Below are positions 10,524-21,249 of a stretch of DNA of 64,000 nucleotides, one piece after another. Position numbers and translations under genes: made by a program. The notes under the pieces are model-generated. The model worked only from the letters and a program-made list of their open reading frames with translations. It was not told the DNA's origin and did not search any database. The stretch spans positions 930,001 through 994,000 of the forward strand of contig JAUCEF010000016.1 in NCBI GenBank assembly GCA_033558025.1, read 5' to 3'. The number at the start of each line of letters is the position of its first letter. Position 1 is the first letter of the stretch. The stretch comes from Phytophthora sp. 'mugwort' (lineage: Eukaryota > Oomycota > Peronosporomycetes > Peronosporales > Peronosporaceae).

Positions 10524-11514
10524 TATGTCGTTATTTGTTGCATCATTAACGATAAATCATGAGAAAGCAAAGGCGGTGTATATATATGACCTGCAACAGC
10601 TTCCGCGCTGTTGTGGGGGCCAAGTCAACTGCGTGCAGTGCCGATACGCGGTCTGGAGTTTGTTTGGCCGTCGAGAACCAACTGCGGTCCTCGCGGCGGG
10701 GTGTGTCCGACTGACAGCACGCCCTACTTTATTTTCCGTTTTAATTAACACTCCTCCTTTAGCTATTGACGTGTCCGTCCGCCGCTCTCGTACCTGCAAC
10801 TCCAGGAAATTCACCACCGACGCCGATCTAGCCACTAGAGCTTCATGCCTCTGGCGCCCGGCCTGTCGTGCAGCCGTCAGTCAACTTGGACATTCACTGA
10901 TGCCCTGCGCGGGTCAGTCCTGGAAGTCCTCGGCACGTTTGCTTTGTCCGTCTCGTTCGCTAGCTGTCGAGTTCGCTTCCGAGTCCGATTTGGCCGCCTT
11001 TCCCCACGTGCAACCACCGTCCTCGTTCGTTCGCTTCGTTTGTCGATCCTCCAGCGGCGCTCAACGCCTGCCGGGATCTCTCGTTTCGTTCAGGGTCTGT
11101 TCGACCTGGCAGATTCGTTGGGTTTCTTGGCACGGCAGATTCGGTTGTGAGCTCGCTCCCACTCGGTCGCGGCGTCGCTCACTTCGTTTGGGCCACACTG
11201 GCGCACGCCAGCCGCGCACCCATCGTGAATCTTGCGCGATCGTCCCATTGACTGCTCTCTGGCTGTACTACCTGCGGTCGCTATGCGCCGCGATCTTTCT
11301 GCGGACCATTTCCTGGTTGCGTCGCCGGTGGTCGTCCCGTGCCACGTTCTTCCCTTCCTTCTGATCGCTGCCGGCTGCTCGCGGACTCACTGCGCAAGAC
11401 ACTCTGCTACACGACTTCCTCACTGCAGGAGTCTTCTGCGACCCTGCCGTTGTCATGACAGTGTTCGTAATCAGTGACATCAACCCATCGCTATTCGCAC
11501 CCGAGTCCTGAGGT
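10524..11514. other. End of repeat copy A, then no gene recognised
   Basis: To about 10590 this is the tail of repeat copy A. The remainder, up to the gypsy pol remnant, has long but low-complexity plus frames rich in Arg, Ser and Cys that look like the reverse of GC-rich transposon sequence. It may include the 3' end of the gypsy element, but no LTR could be delimited. Confidence 0.4.
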
Positions 11515-13110
11515 TCACCGTCCTCCGTCCGTCGTGCGTGTCCAGCCGTCTCTTGTTGGTCGTAGTTCGTGTTTAAGGACGTATTGTCCAGCTTTGTTGC
11601 GACGCTTGCGTCGTCGGAGCTCCGCCAGCTTGGGGCTGCCGTCGGTCGCCTCGTCCGCGCTTGCCATTGTTCTTCGAGGTCGCTTTGCCGCTCTCGTTAC
11701 CGGTCGTCGATGACCAGAAGCCGCCGCCGCGAATACAGCCATTCCTGTCTCCTCGACAGGCGTTGTCCGTACGCCCGTATCTTCATGGTCGAGCTGGGCG
11801 GCGATGTCTGCTGCTGCACAAGGAGCAGAGATATCGGAGACGGGTAGCTCACCAGGAACGACACGTGGTCCAATTAGCTCGGGCAACTCGTTCTTATCTT
11901 CGCGTTTCAGCACGAAATGCATACCAGCGGGCTCGACAATTCGCATAGGTCCCATCCATTAATGAACGAACTTCGTGGCCTTCGGGCCTCTGGGCGGGTT
12001 TTACATCCAGACGCGGTCACCAGCTTTGAACGTCTGCTTCCGCCTCACGTTCCTGTCGTAGTAGCGGGCCTGTCGGGCTTGTTCCTTGTCACGAGCTCGC
12101 TCAGCGCACTCCCGTCCGCGTCATCGACCTTAGTAGCCGCTCGTGATACAGCGGAAGGTCACCAGCTTCGGTCGACTCGGTTCGTCGTAGCAGTTCGTTG
12201 GGTGGCCGTAGACGTCGTCCCATCATGAGCTCGTTCGGGGCTCAACGCGACCGTTGAATGCGGCGCGGAGTTATATGAATACACGGCACATTGCACCCAG
12301 GCACTCCAATCTTTTTGTTTGTCGTTCGTCATGAAGGTGGCGACAGAGTCTTTCGACGAGCAGTGAAAGCGCTTTACCAGTCCGATGAATTACTGGCGTA
12401 CGGGACTGGGTTCGTTTGCTTCGCTTGCAACATGTTCGCTAACCGATCGATCATTAGGCCCGTCATCTCGGGCGTGCCATACCGTCACCAGTTCACGAAA
12501 AGCGCCAAATTTGAGCACGATGTATGTCCTCCATCAGTAAGGTGGCCACGTTCTCTGCGGTGTGCTGCGTCACACTGCGTGCCACTGCGTATCTCGTAAC
12601 ATACTCTAATGCAGCGGTTACATAGCGCTCGCCACCATCAGCTATCGGGAAGGGTCCGGCAACGTCGAGAGCCCACTGGTCGCCGACGTCTCCACCCCCC
12701 AACCTTCGTAGTGGCGGGATGACCTGCCGTGATCGAGTTTTTCTACTGCCACACTCTTGGCAGCCTCGCACCCAGCGACTCACCTCATCGTGGAGCCCCG
12801 GCCACCCGTACAGTTGAGCAACTCGTCCGTAGGTGTGTGGTCCTCGTAGGTGTCCAGCCCAGATTGAACCTTGGAGCTCCTTGAATACAACCGACCAAAG
12901 TGCCGGCGGTAGGATTACTCGCTTGCCTCTCGTAGTGTGGATGACGATCAGGCCGTACAGGTGCTCCACCTTCATGCCATGATGACTGCCGCCTTCAGCA
13001 TTCGTTGCACTAGCCACTGTGCTCCTGCGCTTCCGAGATCTCGTCGTCGGTCGGCTCCAGCGTCGTGTGGATCTCCTCGACGGGTTCGTCGTCTTCGTTC
13101 ACCAACGCGT
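11515..13110 (-). pseudogene. Ty3/gypsy pol remnant (integrase to C-terminus)
   Basis: The minus frame 13017-12493 has the integrase zinc-binding module (GHLRGPHTYGRV then CQECGSRK, an H-x4-H and C-x2-C pair) and the start of the catalytic core (WALDVAGPFP, first Asp; ERYVTAALEYVTRYAVARSV). The second Asp and Glu are lost to a frameshift. A chromodomain-like or linker end follows at 11955-11515 (NGWDLCELSSP / GPMRIVEPAGMHFVLKREDK in two frames). Reverse transcriptase and RNase H are absent, so the copy is internally deleted as well as frameshifted. Confidence 0.75.
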
Positions 13111-13123
13111 CGTCCATCACCTC

Positions 13124-13518
13124 TGTAACGAGATTACACGAAGGTAACATGAGTGTAGCCGTGCTACGTGTCACCTTGCAGTAAGTGGTACTTGGTACCA
13201 CTTGGATTAACGGGATTTCAGTACGTGGCCACAGGGCCACTCGATATCATTTGACTAGGTTTAACTATGGTAGATAGTTAGAGTCATACATTTACACCAT
13301 AGGCGGCTTTGCCACAGATAAGCAAACAAATAACAGTTCACTTTTTTAGCATCATTGCGCTAGGTTTAGGAAAACTGATTCATTGGGTCTCTAGTGGTAT
13401 AACTAAAGGTATCGAAGCCTCTGCGGAGACCTTAGGGTTGGGATAACCACAACTAAGACTCGGGGACTCATACGTCTTCCTCTGACGCGCTACGCAGCCC
13501 GCTGCAGCAGGCCTTACA
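13124..13518 (-). repeat. Ty3/gypsy-type LTR, inverted partner of 17418-17835
   Basis: It is about 395 bp and reads TGTAAC...TTACA on the plus strand. It aligns in reverse orientation with 17418-17835 over nearly its whole length (CTAACTATCTACCATAGTTA, GTGGTACCAAGTACCACTT, GAGGAAGACGTATGA). On its own strand it lies just upstream of the deleted pol remnant. It could be a 5' LTR joined to pol by deletion, or a solo LTR. Confidence 0.75.
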
Positions 13519-13728
13519 ATAGAACCGTGTTGCGTTGTGCTAGCCCACTTCGTCTTCCGAATGGAGCACGCCTTGCACTGGTGTTGCGGTCGCTTGCGGA
13601 AGACCTCTCGAACCCTGCGTCCACTCTGGAAACTCGGTGATCTTGTGCTTCGACAAGATCGCGTCCGCTCTCGCTTGCAATGGGGCCCTGGAGAATAGAA
13701 CTACAAAACGTCTACAAAAAAGTAAGTA

Positions 13729-16508
13729 TTAAATACACCATGCCATCTGAGGTGCATGTTGTATATACCTCTTCAAACGAGTTGCCAGCAGTAGCTGCGT
13801 TTGGGTAGCCTGAATGAAGGTCGCTTGATCGGCAGGAAATTCTCCTCGTTGTTTCTGGGCCTCGCGATAGACGATAAAGGCATTGACAATCGCGATATCG
13901 ACGAGGCCCAGGAAGATCGTCTTGTAGTGTGTCCGGCACCTTACTGCGAGCTGCAGCAAGTAGTGCTGCAAGCGCAGCTGATCGTAGATGTCAACCCCTC
14001 CCATCCAGCGATTGTAGTTGCGCATTAAGGACGGCCGGGATTATAGTTCGCTGACCACCAGGAATGTCTTCCTCCATGACACAAAACATTAGCTGCAGGT
14101 TAGACAGTGAAGTAGTACAAATAGTAGCGGTAAACTTACCGCAAGTTTCCAGAACACTGCTGTTTCCTGTTAAGAGCAGGTAAACAGACAGGAGGGCCCA
14201 CCACTGTATCACTTGTAGCTGCGTCAGCACTTCGCACTGGTGATGCTGGACGATTCGCGTGCGACGTCTGCTGGCCGTGATGCATTCATCGCAGTGAGCG
14301 CTGGCGGAAATCCCTTCTTGTTCGTCTGAATTGTGCCGACCGTATACACATTTCGAGCCAGCAGCTGCAGAGTAAGCTGGATGGACGCGTAAAACCGGTC
14401 GGTCACTACAGCATGTAATACGACGTCTTGTGGGGGAGGCAGCACCCCGTGGAGATTGCGGATTACAGCAGTAGGGCCAGAGTTTGGGTTCGCTGAGGAC
14501 TTGATGGGTGGCTCGGCTCCGAATTCATACGTGTTCGGATCCGTTCCGCAATATAATTCAAGCCTGAGCAGTACTATATACATCATATCATAGAACATTC
14601 ATGAGTGAATATACAACATGTGCTACTTAGAAAAATGCCACGCACGCTCCACAATGGAGGCGCGGGGTAAAAACAAAACACGAACACACATACTACACGC
14701 AAGACACAACATGTATACGACTCAACGTACCGTACCCAATGCGCGGTATCTGCACAACACTTCATTAATAGCCATTTGTGTGGCTTGTCCTTCATGAACT
14801 ACCTCGTCAAACGCCAGAACAGGAGGCGCGTTGAATCCACGTGTAAAATTAAGACGTCTGCTGCAAGGTGTCTACCACCGAGCGCACGTTCCAAGCCCGT
14901 ATCCATTCCGGCATGTGAGTCAGTGTTGTCCGTATAATGCAAGTTCTGCATCAACCGTCCAAATCGCACCTTCGACATGAAGCGCCCGTTTTTTTTGGCA
15001 TCGCTCCTACGGGTATTGTTGCCCAATGATCGGCAAAATGGCGCCACTGTGGACCCAACATTCGAGCCACAAGCAGACCAATGAAGAGCAATAGCTCCTC
15101 CGGTCGAATTTTCTTGTGACTCCTCGTTTCACTCAGCAGTATATCGTCTCTTCTAGTGGTCTCATCACGTGCCACTGCTTCTGGTACAAAGGGCCACCCG
15201 CCGTTCAAGTACTGGTTGTAGTAGCAGTCACTTTCCGAAGCAATCCGTCGCCTAAGTCTAGGGGGCATATACCAGTTGCAAGGGTGACTCCGAAAACCCG
15301 AGCACCTCCTCCGTTGGTCCATACTCCATTGTAGGCAGCCCTGCGTAAGCCTCGTCATGCATCGGCTGCTTTTCAGGATCTGGATGAATAATGCAACATG
15401 CGTAGTAATAGAACACGTAGTATATCCTTCCTCGATGAAAATCGCAAACCGTACCAAAATGCAAGACATCCGTACGCATCTTCTTCAGTACGACCTTGTC
15501 CTGGGCAAGTCCCCCCATCTCATCGGGGGTTCGTATATCCCAATTGCGCGTGGGTTGCCCCCCAACCACGCGTCAGTTTGGCGAGCGACGCGTTGAGACG
15601 TTCTCGTTGGAGCTGCCTCGGCCTCTCTTCTTCTGCATATGATGAAGTGCCGCACCATCCAATTCATCATCACTACCGCCCGAAACGCCAGACTCATCTT
15701 CAGGTCCACCGTGATCTGTGATCTTCCAGTGGTTGAACGACAGCCTCCGGCTCGACAAACCAGGCTTCCGAATCCGCACTGTCCTTGTCTAAGACAGAGT
15801 CCATAGCATTGACAGGTCCAGAAACACGGCAGGATTCATCAACGTCCGCGTCCAACTCCACAGCAGTCTCGTCCTCCACAGCGTTAGATGAATCCATAGT
15901 CAGACTCCTATCAAATGAAACACCATCAAATGCCAATATAAAACTTCCCGGACAAGACCATGTAGTATATACATCACGTTCGAATCCGTACCTAGCTACA
16001 AGAGCTCGCCTTGGACCCGTTGTGTCTTCCCGCGATACATCAGTAGACTCGCTGTTTCACTAGCACACACTATACAACATCATTAGTGCCAATGCATGTG
16101 GTATATACAGCATCGACTCAGAAACATACCTTCTTCTCCCTTTCAGCGGCGAGCGACGAACCACGGCATATCCAGCTGCGGAAGACGTACTCTCGTCATC
16201 AGCGTCGTCTTCTTCTTCGACGTCCTTTACGTTGGGGGGTCGTCTTTTTCTGCTGCTTCCCCTTCGTCCGTATCTTGGAGATTGGTAGCGCCTTCCGCTT
16301 CTGCGCCGTGTCCTCGCGTGCCTTTTGAATTTTAACAAAGCGCTTGCTTGCGAGCGTCAGCCCCATTGATCTCTTCCGTTCCAACCCTCGTGCATTCTCT
16401 CTTCTTCTCTGCGGCGCGGCGGGTAGCTACAGCTTCAGCTCGATCCGCTCCGTGACTTCTTTGAATTTGTTCTCGCCCCTTTCCTCTCCCAGCGTTCTTC
16501 TTCGCCAT
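13729..16508 (-). pseudogene. piggyBac-type transposase remnant
   Basis: The best block is NRWMGGVDIYDQLRLQHYLL then FLGLVDIAIVNAFIVYREAQ (14025-13800), the hallmark C-terminal part of piggyBac-like DDE_Tnp_1_7 proteins. Upstream on the same strand are LLLFIGLLVARMLGPQWRHF (about 15110-15050), VRFGRLMQNLHYTDNTD (about 14970-14920) and, in several frames, the middle region with TNKKGFPPAL. A Lys/Arg-rich N-terminus begins at an ATG at 16508. An acidic segment (15936-15700) follows a probable 49-nt intron (16108-16060). Frameshifts are frequent. No TTAA-flanked ends could be fixed. Confidence 0.75.
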
Positions 16509-16559
16509 CGTCTCGATGCAGCGAAGAAGAAAATGGCTCATCGTCTAGCTGAGGGGCGG

Positions 16560-17417
16560 CAGTGGCTCGGTAGGTAGGAGGGGGGGGGGGGGGGGGGCGG
16601 GGGGGAGGGGGGAGACAGTGAGTGAAAGATAGGTAGGAAGCGTCCTAGCCCCTTCGAGGTGGCCGATATGCTGGTTGCTTTGCCAGCACCGCCTCTTGCA
16701 AGTCCCCGCTTCAGGACCCGGCCCCACGTGCACCTCTGCATCTCCAAAGGCTGCGCAGTCGCTCTGTACCCGCTCACGTACACCTGTTTTCCGCAACCAT
16801 ACGCAGTGTATCTTCTGCGCTTCGGCCAGATATTCGCGCGAGGAGTTCGTCATTATCGCGGCGAGGCCCCCGCACCATCTCTCTCTTTCTTGGCTTTTTC
16901 TCGGCTAAGAGAGCTGCCATCCACCAATCATTTGTCGCAAAATCATGCAAGCTCTTGAAACATCTCGGCGTCTTTCTGTGTAATTGTTAGAACTTTCTTT
17001 GGAAATTTTCAGCCCAACCCTGTGCATTTCAATGTATATACAACATGTTAAGAAAGAGCCAATAACTCGCATGTTGTTACATACAATGCGTGAGTGCGGG
17101 GGGGGGGGGGGATGCTGTTGCAAGATAAGGGTAAGTTAAGACACTTAATGAAACGATCTAAGGATTATTTGATCGAACCATTTTTTCACATGGCGGTGAT
17201 GGTGGTTAAGTGGCCTTCCATTTGAGTTTTTACTGTCCTATAGAAGCCGGATATGTAGTAAGACGTTCCTGTATATTGGTCGTATGTGTGCGTTGCTGGT
17301 GTTTTGCCAGCGAGTATGAGTCTGCTATGAGTTTTTGTGTCAGGGCGTTGGGGGTTTGTAGCTCCTCCTGTGTATCGTAAATCTTGGTCGTGTTGCTTTT
17401 GCCATCATTTTTGCTGC
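16560..17417. other. Poly-G tracts, no gene recognised
   Basis: It contains a G-rich run at about 16577-16612 and another at 17098-17110. The region separates the piggyBac remnant from the second gypsy LTR. No coding signature was seen. GTATATACAACATG occurs at 17034. Confidence 0.5.
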
Positions 17418-17835
17418 TGTGAGTGCTTGCAGCGGGGCTACGTAGCGCAGTGCGTCAGAGGAAGACGTATGATTCCCCGAGACTTAGCTGGTTATCCTAA
17501 CCCCTAAGGTCTCCCAGAGGCTTAGCTCTCTCTAGTTATACCACTAGAGACTCAAAGAGTCAGTATTACTAAACCTAGGACGATACTTTTTTTTTCTTTG
17601 ATGCTAAAACTGAACTGTTATTTGTTTGCTTATCTGCGGCAAAACCGCCTGTGGCGTAAATGTATGACTCTAACTATCTACCATAGTTAAACCTAGTCAA
17701 ATGTATATCGAGTGGCCCTGTGGTCACGTACTGAAATCCCGTTAACACAAGTGGTACCAAGTACCACTTACTGTAAGGTGACACGTAGCACGTAGCACGG
17801 CTACACTCGTGTTACCTTTGTGTAACCCCGTTACA
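17418..17835 (+). repeat. Ty3/gypsy-type LTR
   Basis: About 418 bp, TGTGAG...GTTACA, homologous in inverted orientation to 13124-13518. It is followed after about 340 bp by a gag-like frame on the plus strand, consistent with a 5' LTR. However, the bases just after it (TTCTCCCCACC) do not look like a tRNA primer site. Reversed, they look like a polypurine tract, so orientation is not settled. Confidence 0.65.
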
Positions 17836-18171
17836 TTCTCCCCACCAAACCGTGGGCACACCGTATCCACGAGGGTCTGATTGTATCAATCGAAAAAGGC
17901 CCGAAAACTTCCGCTCCAGGAGCGTTTCACTGTTTGATCCGCATCGAGTGTTCACACTCAGATGTCAACAGCCAATTGATCTTTTGACCTCCCTTGTTCG
18001 CCTCGCGATAACAGCCCTCGCCACGGGCTAAGCTTTTCTGTGTCTCCGACACCTTCGTTATCCTCGTCATACCGTACAGGAGAGGTCCCTGATCGTGCGC
18101 CACCCGCACCCTCGCGGCTCTCGGTGCGAGAGTATCACTCAGCGCACTAGCGTCGATACGGTCAAAGGACC

Positions 18172-19616
18172 ATGAGTGGAGGCGGCGAAGCCGCTGGAGG
18201 CAGTGACCCCGTACGCTTTGCGCGAGACGCCCTCTTTGACGACCTTGAAGAAGGTGAAGAGGAGGTCGACTGCACTGAGTCCATGACCGGTAGTAGCCCT
18301 GTCCGCTCGCCGAGCCCGTGCCGCCAACTGCGCGCTCTGAATCCGTTCGAGCTCTCGACTCCACGAGTCCTACACAATACATCTCCGCTATATTCGCGGG
18401 GAACAGAGAATGATCCCCTGGGATCTGGTGTCATCACCAATCCTTTGGCCGAAGTCCAGGAGCAACAGCTCGCGGCTGATCCGCAGCTCCCAAGTTCGAG
18501 GCGACCTCTGGATCGGCCATTGCTTACCCCGTCACGTCGTGACTACGGCTTTGAGCCTCGCGATCCCAGCGAAGGGGCTCGCCGAGCAGCATCGGAGTTG
18601 CTTAACACATATGTTATTGGGCCGGCGGCCGCAAAGCCCGACGAGCTCGGCGCGCGAGAGTCTCTCAGAGAAAGATTATTGACTACTCAAGCGACTACTC
18701 GACGCGAGTATCGTCAGCGTCTGCAAGTGCAAGCTCAGCACGGCTCGGTCCTACCGATGCGGACTTACCCAGTCGTGCTCTTGTCAGGAGAGACGTCTTG
18801 GGAAGACGAGAGTCAATTTCGAAGTTGGTTGAAGAAGCGCGCAAGCTCTCTTCTATTGATGCCCTTCGGGCTAGTTTCAGTGAAACTAATGTTCGAGTCG
18901 AATGTAGACTCCGTTTCGAGTTCGCGAAACTCAAGGCGAAGCGCCAGTTACCCCCTGCCTACCGGCCTCGCCCACAGGGCTCTCTCGCACTCGGTGCTTT
19001 TGCTGTCACAGATAGCGGCTCTCACGCACGTGAGGCCAAGACCAGAGCGACAGCTCTGCTGCTGGCGTTGGTCCCCAGCGGCTATTGCCGGGAAGCGCCA
19101 GGCGAGCGACACATCGGGTGCTGCTGATCGCGTCGATCGAAAACGTCCACGACGTCAGGGCAATCTTATCGGAGGGGGACCTCGCAGTCCCAGGAGTTCT
19201 GTGAGTGAGGATAACCCCTCCACTTCACAACATATTGGGTACGACCCTGGCGACTATGCCGCGCCACTACGCGCTCCACATGAGGGTGGGAAGTTCCTGC
19301 TCATCGAGTAACGGCGGCGGAGGTCGATGATCGGCAGGATCCTCGCGCTGCGAGTCGCAGTGATCTGCTAGCGGTCAAGAGGCGGGTGCAGACCCTGTTC
19401 GACTCGCTGGTGTGGGCGACGAGTCATCGTGACCATCGCGCTGACGAGATCGATGCTGTGCATCATCGGGCCGGCTGGTTTCAGTCTCCTGCCTCGGTTG
19501 CAACCACTTGGAGCTCCCTGGAGCAGTCCTCTGCTCGTCGCTTCGAAGCGCTAAACCGTTCGCTCGCTGAGCTACGTGGTCAGTTGGACCTCCTCGTGCG
19601 CCTCCAGGGTGTTTGA
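18172..19616 (+). pseudogene. gag-like retrotransposon remnant
   Basis: It starts at ATG 18172 with an acidic, Ser/Pro-rich region (DDLEEGEEEVDC near residue 25). The homologous-looking frame moves near 18755 to the +1 frame (GRRESISKLVEEARKLSSID), and a helical segment follows at 19386-19616 (SLEQSSARRFEALNRSLAEL). No zinc knuckle, protease or reverse transcriptase follows. The assignment to gypsy gag rests mainly on position after the LTR and on composition. Confidence 0.45.
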
Positions 19617-19639
19617 ACAACTACCGGCCGTGGCGCCAA

Positions 19640-19835
19640 GGCCTCTGCGCTCACCCCATCGTTCTGCTAAATTCGCTCGGGTGGCCTTCAGCGCTCGTTT
19701 AATGCCCTGTAGTCCCAGTCCTCCAGCTTTGAGTGGTGTGAATATTAGCGCTGGATTGAGCTTGTGCGAGCTTGATTCCGTTCCTGATTTTACGTTCCAT
19801 ATGAACTGTTTTTGTAGATTTACTAGCTGCTTCAA
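19640..19835 (-). pseudogene. LINE reverse-transcriptase C-terminal scrap
   Basis: The minus translation has LVNLQKQFIWNVKSG followed by HKLNPALIFTPLKAGGLGLQ and an Ala/Leu-rich tail. This is the pattern that follows the reverse transcriptase core in oomycete non-LTR elements (FIW...G, then P...GGLG). Only this fragment remains. Confidence 0.6.
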
Positions 19836-19949
19836 TATTTTTCTGGGTGGTACAAACTGCTTGCCGGAACCATTTTTTTCACATTAAACAATTCGTACTG
19901 TCTATCCTGGTACAGTGTATTATATGATCGGTTTAATCCACCCTATAGC

Positions 19950-20080
19950 TTGCCCGCATCAACCGTCATATGTCGCTATTTGTTGCAGCATTTACGAGAA
20001 AATCATGGGCGGTGATCATCATGTGTGACCGAAATCCAACGAGATGCGCGTATCTGTTTAGGCCCACTTAAACGCTAAAA
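19950..20080 (+). repeat. Dispersed repeat family, copy B (3' part only)
   Basis: It matches 23640-23745 and 10524-10590: GCGCATCAACCGTCATATGTCG, GAAAATCATG and TGTGACCGAAATCCAACG in the same order. It preserves the uninterrupted target site GTCATATGTCG of the TA-flanked element at 9600. Confidence 0.7.
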
Positions 20081-20640
20081 CAGTACACTTTTAGTTTAGA
20101 TATCTCGACAACCAATTCATGCGGTATATTAGTAATATACCAAATATGCGCCTTACTTGTCCTCGTTGTAGTGATAGCTGCAACCTCCACACCAGTGGGA
20201 CTGCGCTCCCTGTGGCAGAGGATAATAGGACTATGATCGAGGCGGGCCTGCCCCTGCCACAGTCGATGCGACATACACGAACGGCGGACGGCTGTTGCGT
20301 CGTGTTGAGACGGATACCTTGGGTGAAGGTGAGATTGATGAAGATGATATCGACGAAGACGAGATCGACGAAGACAGGAATTTATATAAAAAAGGTGAAT
20401 CCCGTTATAGCGGTGCAGAAGGCCTCGAAAAAGTCGAAGGAGCATGCTGAAAAGGTGCGTCAAACTATAAAGGAGGCGGGTGATTACGGGTGATTACCAG
20501 GCTTGGCTTGAATCGGAACGTCTAAGGATTGAATACGGCATCAAGTAAGAACTCGACAGTACGAAGAATAGGGCACTACATCCCCGTCCAAGTTAGACTT
20601 GCAGTGCGATATGAGCTAGGTTAGAAAACTGGTCCTAAGT
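20081..20640. other. No gene recognised
   Basis: Frames overlap on both strands (plus 20119-20493, minus 20463-20068). Neither shows a known family. The plus frame has a CPRC-x2-SC pair and a Lys-rich end, but no start context or homology supports it. Confidence 0.4.
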
Positions 20641-21249
20641 AGCTTACTATCGGAATTACCATTGTAGAAAAGTCATTTACTAACTTGTTAGTCGCCTCGC
20701 TTATACGTTTCTGCTAAGAAAGATGGGTTAAACCTGAGTACGCGATTGTAGCGGTGTCTAAGAGTTTTGTTTTACCTCACCGCTAGCCTGGGGAACATCC
20801 ATGCTGCTAGATCCAGATGATGATAGTCGATTGCAGCCATAAGATGCACGAGCAGGCCAGCGTCGATGCACGGGAACCCATGCTGCACCTTAACATCGAC
20901 ACTAAAATCTCAAACACGCGATTCATTTGATCACTACTGTAGTTCCCGTTTACGCGCCGCACCATCTCCGGACCACTGCTGCTGCTCCACGTTATACTAT
21001 CTATAAAAGTAGGGATTTAGAGGGGTTAACTATAATCTAAAGTACACGCCCGCTTCTACTCCTCACCTGCCTCTCGCGTTTGGTAGGAATTCGTATACCT
21101 TCCCTTCCATCACCACCGCATGACCCGCCATCTGCGATGGACTACCGCTCCATAGAGTCCTGCTTTCACGTCTTTATCAGCGCCTATACCGCGTCAACTG
21201 CGTCGACTGGCTCGCAGCGCTCTCACCAAATTGGCACTCGAGTTTCGCC
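20640..21249 (+). repeat. Dispersed repeat family, copy C (5' part)
   Basis: Homologous to 8890-9440. A hAT element interrupts it at 21250-23451 with an 8-bp duplication. The repeat resumes at 23452 and runs to about 23870 (CAGCAGCAACGAGGGAGT, GAGAAAGCAAAGGCAGTG). Confidence 0.7.

Noticed and set aside
10465..11364. 299-aa plus-strand frame
   Set aside because: It crosses the end of the TA element and repeat copy A into GC-rich transposon DNA. Arg/Ser/Cys-rich composition with no domain and no conserved start.
20119..20493. 124-aa frame with CPRC and a Lys-rich tail
   Set aside because: An opposing 131-aa frame covers the same bases, and no family could be named.
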